From the NCBI GenBank assembly GCA_965368515.1, contig CBDUNF010000114.1:1-11246 (forward strand): a stretch of DNA of 11,246 nucleotides, read 5' to 3'. The notes under the pieces are model-generated. The model was not told the DNA's origin and made no database searches. It saw nothing but the letters and a program-made list of their open reading frames with translations. This DNA comes from JAAETI01 sp965368515 (lineage in GTDB: Bacteria; Actinomycetota; Acidimicrobiia; Spongiisociales; UBA5794). Position 1 is the stretch's first letter, and every line of letters begins with the position of its first letter. Shown here in pieces: positions 9,801 through 11,246 of the stretch. A program made the translations under genes and the position numbers.

Positions 9801-10544
9801 AATGTGGAGCCAACAAACTTCCCACCTTCCGTCGATGCCATAGCGGATCAGTACTCCGACCTGGGCACAACGGTCGAATTGCAGGTCACAGCAAATGACA
9901 CCGAGACAATCGAATACTCGGCGGTGGGTTTGCCACCGGGCCTTTCGATCGACCCAGAGACTGGGAGGATCACCGGGATTCTGGGCGATGCCGCCATCGG
10001 AAAGCACGATGTCGTGATCACCGTCACCGACACCGGCTCTCCGCCGCTGCGGTCCGCCGTCAGCTTCTCGTGGACCACCACAGATCGCACGGCGGCCGAC
10101 GAGAAAGTGGATCTCGTTGTCACGTTGGACGATCTGCGCCCACCCGATGAGTCAGCCGAAGAGTCAGCTCCGGCGCGTCCGATTCGACGTGGGCTAGTCG
10201 TCATGAGCAGCGCCGCTGCGGCCACCACCGAGTCCATGCAACTGCCGTTGGCCCTTCTCCTTGCCCTGATGGCCGGGTTCGCCACAGTCGGCCGGATCGG
10301 TCTCTATCCGCTGCTCATCCGGGGGGAACGCCACAGCGGAACGATCACTCTCTACGACGATGAGCTCGGTTTTGGCTTGGTTGAACCCGACGGCGGCGGC
10401 GAACAGATCTTCGTTCATGCACACGCTTTCCCTCGCCGACAGCGCGCCGACCTCGGCGTCGGGACGCGGCTTCGGTATAGGCTGCTCGCCAGTGACAATC
10501 GGGCCAGCGCCTGGGGTGCCACGATGGAGAGCACAAGTGAGTAA
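3852..10544 (+). CDS. Giant multi-domain surface protein with propellers, 14 Ig-like modules, one TM helix and a cytoplasmic cold-shock-like domain
   Basis: 2230 residues. Residues 1-36 form a Sec signal peptide ending near AGAA. Residues 37-195 look like a jelly-roll or MAM/lectin-like sandwich. Residues 199-487 are seven YCF48/BNR-like blades. Residues 493-583 are an Ig-like (He_PIG/cadherin-like) module. Residues 586-841 are a second propeller-like domain with LAFDPTDGQLY-type strands. Residues 842-2078 are thirteen Ig-like modules with N-[QR]-x-P linkers and DPDG calcium-binding-type turns. A linker follows, then TM 2129-2156 and a cold-shock-like domain at 2161-2225. There is no LPXTG, so anchoring is by the TM helix, with the C-terminus inside (Arg-rich after the helix). 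The ATG at 3852 overlaps the kinase stop and leads straight into the signal peptide; the in-frame ATG at 3807 would lie within the kinase gene. GAGG at 3844-3847 is the ribosome site, slightly close. The likely role is adhesion or ligand sensing, possibly as a partner of the adjacent kinase; the ligand is unknown. Confidence 0.88.
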   Translation: MRTAANRRFTLTTPLVAFMVLLTSLAFPFSPAGAAPDETFADDFQSDDFGGSTGTLPWTGPWVENGESDGPGTGLVQVDDEAQCTDDVCLVLGKDSGPDASIERQADLAGFATATLAFDYTVHKHGGGAGVVAVMVSSNGGSDWTALESWPLGTEVSSAATYDITAHLATDTRIKFAVNGSTDDSHLNIDNLAVEVTYWSQQTTPTSEDLHAVQFPVDDQIGYAAGDNGTVIKTNNGGELWTLQTTPTANDLRDVVFPTDPLTGYVVGLNDTLLKTANGTSWSPQVTPTDVSLRGIDFFDSSIGFAVGDFGTILKTADGGDTWIQKPSGTGEILRDVTFGTDSQTAWAVGASGTIVKTTDGGDSWAPQVSGTGESINGIQFPVDSNNGFAVAAAGVLLTTNDGGGLWLKQTISGEKLRGLHFPQDAQHGHISAFGGYVLATEASGSTWLNEPIPTTEDLLAIWSVDLNRGWVVGRNGVIFVTGAAGNPPPTNNPPGFWWNTPDQSNSEGSAVWMPAPASDPDGDDLTFSATGLPEGISISATTGTITGALGPNSAGTHNVTLIVTDDGTPNMQDTDTFTWTVAQGEATYLIANSGGGNGGDDLLTVVNRADTNRFTNETSIGTGTGTTGIQAAALQPGTNTLFAIEGDQLGTVDVTTGEFTPKASIAGAGSGSAGLIAFDKVEGLAFNPFSGELFATHRRGGSQEDLLFKLNPVSGAHVPGAFGGDDYIAIQAQSVYYHAADLAFDPTDGQLYIVHTAAEGLWSLATLDPETGATSTLGSTLGDIASLAFDTTGDLYTSTAAGSLEHVYELDTSDGSVVSSLVIDNGSGYEAMAISLSSLPNQMPVFDQNLLNRSDIEGAAISLSAAATDPDGGDVVTYAATGLPPGLSIDTGSGLISGTIGFAASAGSPYSVIVTATDNGSPNLSVDDTFTWTVTEINRPPVFDQDLLDRSDVEGAVISLSAAATDPDGGDTLTYGATGLPFGLTIDAGSGLISGTIDYDASVGSPYSVTVTATDDGVPNEGAVPDTFAWTVSNTNRPPVATNPGPQTTPELAPFSIIVSATDPDGTVPTLGDGGTLPAWAVLTDHGDGTATIAGTPGIGDSGTTTVTVTASDGSLTDDAVFDLTVTNTNQPPAITNPGNQTTGEGTSFNLPIAGSDPDGTTVSFSDAGSLPAWASLTDNGDDTATVTGTPGFGDSGTTTVTITVSDGSLTADAVFDITVTNTNQAPVVAPIADVSVAEATALTPAGVTATDPDGTTPALAALGLPGWATFTDNGDGTGTITGTPGYTDAAITTVTVTANDGALTGFATFDLTVTNTNQPPAIDPITDVTVAEATALTPVVVTATDPDGTTPALAALGLPGWATFTDNGDGTGTITGTPGYTDAATTTITINAEDGGLPNLTAATTFDVTVTNTNQPPTVDPIADATGAEATALPPINVTATDPDGTTPALAALGLPGWATFTDNGDGTGTIIGSPGYGDAAVTTVTITASDGGLSGSNSFDLTVTDSNQTPVFDIDLGNRTDAEGVSITLAAGATDPDGDSLGYGASGLPPGLAIDPISGDISGTITYDAAGDHAVQITVMDDGVPALTATDSFVWSVTNTNQPPKLEPIPDILGEEEATITFVADATDPDGDDVVFALAGAPSGATIDPSTGAFAWTPGEVHGTGSYPVTVIATDNGTPPESSSVVATITVTEVNQAPAILPLTDQHNNEGDSVSVSITATDPDIPTNDITYAASGLPTGLSIDSASGLITGTVGLDTDGEHTVTIVATDDGSPAAAATASFKWMIGNTNRPPTVGPVAPIRAAEHSLITFAVDATDPDGDDLVFTMSGAPDGASIDAGLGTFVWRPSEKQGPGTYSFSVIVRDDGKPQLGAARTVTISVTELNEAPRIVAMGDRADDEETAVVVTVIATDPDLPANALTYSATGLPGGITINPISGVISGTIEAGDETVTHHEVSVTVTDNGVPAQQATTAFTWTLIAANVEPTNFPPSVDAIADQYSDLGTTVELQVTANDTETIEYSAVGLPPGLSIDPETGRITGILGDAAIGKHDVVITVTDTGSPPLRSAVSFSWTTTDRTAADEKVDLVVTLDDLRPPDESAEESAPARPIRRGLVVMSSAAAATTESMQLPLALLLALMAGFATVGRIGLYPLLIRGERHSGTITLYDDELGFGLVEPDGGGEQIFVHAHAFPRRQRADLGVGTRLRYRLLASDNRASAWGATMESTSE
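4446..5311 (+). repeat. Seven YCF48/BNR-like propeller blades in the giant protein
   Basis: Seven consecutive repeats of about 41 residues, each ending in a Trp-containing strand. Representative parts are GYAAGDNGTVIKTNNGGELW, GFAVGDFGTILKTADGGDTW and AWAVGASGTIVKTTDGGDSW. The first five match the G-x-x-G-T-[IV]-[LI]-K-T-x-[DN]-G-G-x-x-W pattern of the YCF48/HCF136-type propeller; the last two are degenerate. Seven blades would close one propeller. In photosynthetic organisms this fold helps assemble photosystem II, but it is also widespread in secreted bacterial proteins, and nothing here points to photosynthesis. Confidence 0.8.
5328..10085 (+). repeat. Fourteen Ig/cadherin-like (He_PIG-type) modules, interrupted after the first
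   Basis: One module begins at 5328. After the second propeller, thirteen follow contiguously, with linker Asn codons near 6375, 6666, 6960, 7242, 7524, 7806, 8097, 8379, 8661, 8943, 9228, 9510 and 9816. The usual period is 282 bp (94 codons), with some of 285-294 bp. Each module begins with N-[QRE]-x-P or similar. Most carry ATDPDG followed by a GLPxGLSID- or LPxWAxxTD-type strand, then G-T-[IP] and a TVTATDDG-type strand. Two subtypes alternate in blocks: GLPPGL-type (modules 1-3, 9-14) and LPAWA/GWATF-type (4-8). The acidic DPDG turns fit Ca-dependent stiffening of a stalk, which is inference from family knowledge. Confidence 0.85.
7524..8378 (+). repeat. Recently duplicated module block with near-identical DNA
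   Basis: Three neighbouring modules share long stretches at nucleotide level. Positions 7887-7966 and 8178-8257 are identical over 80 bp at a shift of 291 bp. The equivalent region near 7608-7690 differs from these by only a few, mostly third-position, changes. Modules 6 and 7 also share 29 identical bases around 7562-7590 and 7844-7872, shift 282 bp. The identity extends to synonymous sites, so it points to recent duplication or gene conversion rather than protein-level selection alone. Confidence 0.85.
10236..10541 (+). other. C-terminal TM helix plus cytoplasmic cold-shock-like domain of the giant protein
   Basis: Residues 2129-2156 form a hydrophobic helix (MQLPLALLLALMAGF...) followed by Arg residues, which predicts the C-terminus inside the cell. 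Residues 2161-2225 then match the cold-shock OB-fold: SGTITLYDDELGFGLVEPDG fits the beta1-beta2 strands with the G-F-G core of RNP1, and EQIFVHAHAF fits RNP2. Compared by eye with CspA, the aromatic Phe 2174 and Phe 2187 and His 2189 are kept. The positions of CspA Trp 11, Phe 20 and Phe 34 hold Leu 2167, Leu 2176 and Ala 2190. Nucleic-acid binding is therefore possible but perhaps weaker or altered. Confidence 0.75.
10526..10529 (+). promoter_or_regulatory. Ribosome binding site deciding the response-regulator start
   Basis: GGAG lies seven bases before the GTG at 10537, inside the last codons of the giant gene. It supports the GTG start, which leads directly into the first beta strand of the receiver domain, over an upstream ATG at 10360. 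Confidence 0.75.
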
Positions 10545-10926
10545 GCGAAAGATCCTCGTCGTCGAAGATGATGCGAACGCCGGCCGGCTCATCGCCAGCC
10601 TCGTTTCGTCGCCTGACGTCGAGGTAGAGCTTGTGGTAGATGGGCTGTATGCGCTGGAAAGTCTGCGCCAGGCGACGCCGGACCTTGTCATCCTTGATAT
10701 TGCCCTACCCCGTATCGATGGTTGGGAGGTCCTCAACACCCTCCGGCAGGCGCAACGAGATGTCGCGGTCATCGTGGTGACCGCCCATGGCCAGGGTTCT
10801 AGCGCCGAGCGCGCCATCGCCGCTGGTGCCGACCGATTCTTCGAAAAGCCGTTTCTTCCGACGGAGCTGGCCACCGCTGTCGCCGAGTTACTTGCGTCGC
10901 AGGACGATGCCGAGGAACCCAGCTGA
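10537..10926 (+). CDS. Single-domain response regulator (CheY-like receiver)
   Basis: 129 residues, a receiver domain with no output domain. The fold begins KRKILVVEDD with the acidic pair Asp 11/Asp 12. The phospho-acceptor is Asp 54 in DLVILDIALPRIDGWEVL, the switch Thr is Thr 82 in VIVVTAHG, and the conserved Lys is Lys 104 in FFEKPF, so all catalytic positions are present. The GTG start at 10537 overlaps the giant gene by 8 bp and has a GGAG site. The in-frame ATG at 10360 would add about 59 residues read out of frame through the giant gene's cold-shock part, which look non-protein-like. It is the natural partner of the kinase at 2467-3855, although the two are separated by the giant gene. 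With no DNA-binding domain, output must go through another protein, by phosphotransfer or by direct contact. Confidence 0.92.
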   Translation: MSKRKILVVEDDANAGRLIASLVSSPDVEVELVVDGLYALESLRQATPDLVILDIALPRIDGWEVLNTLRQAQRDVAVIVVTAHGQGSSAERAIAAGADRFFEKPFLPTELATAVAELLASQDDAEEPS

Positions 10927-10980
10927 GCAGCAACGGGACACTGGTAACGTTTCTTCCTCTCTGCGAGCGATGGTGACCAG

Positions 10981-11246
10981 ATGACGAATCGGCAATCTGA
11001 ACCACTCCTTCGGGTTCTGGCTGTTGATGGCGGCGGAGTCCGGGGCATTCTGCCTGTTCGAGTTCTCGTCGCACTCGAGGAGATGACCGGGAAGCCCAGC
11101 GCCGAGCTGTTCGACATCCTGGTCGGCACCTCGATCGGAGGCATCGGCATCCTCGGGCTGATGTGCCCCGACGACGAGGCGAACCCGCGGTGGAGAGCCC
11201 GCGATCTGCTCGACACCTACTCGAGCCGGGCTGCAGAAATCTTTCC
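10981..11246 (+). CDS. Patatin-like phospholipase, N-terminal part only (cut by window end)
   Basis: The first 88 codons of a gene open to the right edge. RVLAVDGGGVRGILPVRVL (residues 11-29) contains the oxyanion-hole motif DGGGxRG at 16-22. ILVGTSIGG (46-54) contains the GxSxG nucleophile elbow with Ser 51. These are the hallmarks of patatin-family acyl hydrolases, which cut acyl chains from membrane lipids with a Ser-Asp dyad; the Asp motif would lie beyond the edge. This family includes the CBASS effector CapV, but no nucleotide cyclase is visible here, so that role is not supported. It starts 54 bp after the response regulator on the same strand with no terminator between, so cotranscription is likely. 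The ribosome site is weak (GGTGA about four bases upstream). Confidence 0.88.
   Translation, partial: MTNRQSEPLLRVLAVDGGGVRGILPVRVLVALEEMTGKPSAELFDILVGTSIGGIGILGLMCPDDEANPRWRARDLLDTYSSRAAEIF

Noticed and set aside
6375..10085. CRISPR-like or tandem DNA repeat array
   Set aside because: The 282-bp period is in frame, conserved mainly at protein level, and codes for Ig-like modules; there are no short identical repeats with unique spacers.
10360..10536. Upstream ATG extending the response regulator by about 59 residues
   Set aside because: The extra part overlaps the cold-shock domain of the giant gene in another frame and shows no domain. The GTG at 10537 has a GGAG site and starts at the normal receiver N-terminus.
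10981..11246. CBASS defence operon, from the patatin resemblance to CapV
   Set aside because: No CD-NTase, Cap2/Cap3 or other CBASS gene is in the window, and patatins have many roles. It stays open only for sequence beyond the right edge.

Overview
The window is GC-rich bacterial DNA, fully coding apart from short gaps, and reads as a high-GC actinobacterium. The best guess is class Acidimicrobiia, near Ilumatobacter-type marine or soil lineages. The support is a LytR-CpsA-Psr cell-wall protein with a Thr/Ser/Pro-rich linker, GTG/ATG starts with AGGAG-type ribosome sites, and a strong bias for G/C at third codon positions. This placement is inference by eye; no marker gene is present.

Left part, minus strand. 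Positions 1-740 hold the 5' end of a secreted protein with two cupredoxin (blue-copper-like) domains joined by Gly-Asp-Pro and poly-Pro linkers; it runs off the left edge. Upstream of it, positions 867-2300 encode a membrane-anchored LytR-CpsA-Psr (LCP) protein, probably a cell-wall glycopolymer ligase. About 166 bp then separate LCP from the divergent plus-strand genes and must hold promoters for both directions.

Right part, plus strand: a compact four-gene run. A HAMP-less sensor histidine kinase (2467-3855) overlaps by 4 bp (ATGA) a 2230-residue surface protein (3852-10544). That gene overlaps by 8 bp a single-domain response regulator (10537-10926). After 54 bp comes a patatin-like phospholipase (from 10981, cut by the right edge). 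The giant protein has a signal peptide, a jelly-roll-like domain, a seven-blade YCF48/BNR-like propeller, one Ig-like module, a second propeller-like domain, thirteen more Ig/cadherin-like modules of about 94 residues, one transmembrane helix and, on the cytoplasmic side, a cold-shock-like OB-fold domain.

The most unusual content is this last combination: an extracellular adhesin-like stalk joined through one membrane helix to a nucleic-acid-binding-type fold, and translationally coupled on both sides to the two halves of a two-component system. A working model, not shown by sequence alone, is a contact- or ligand-sensing surface receptor whose kinase, response regulator and possibly phospholipase form one signalling unit. 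Both edge genes (cupredoxin protein and patatin) are incomplete because the window ends inside them.
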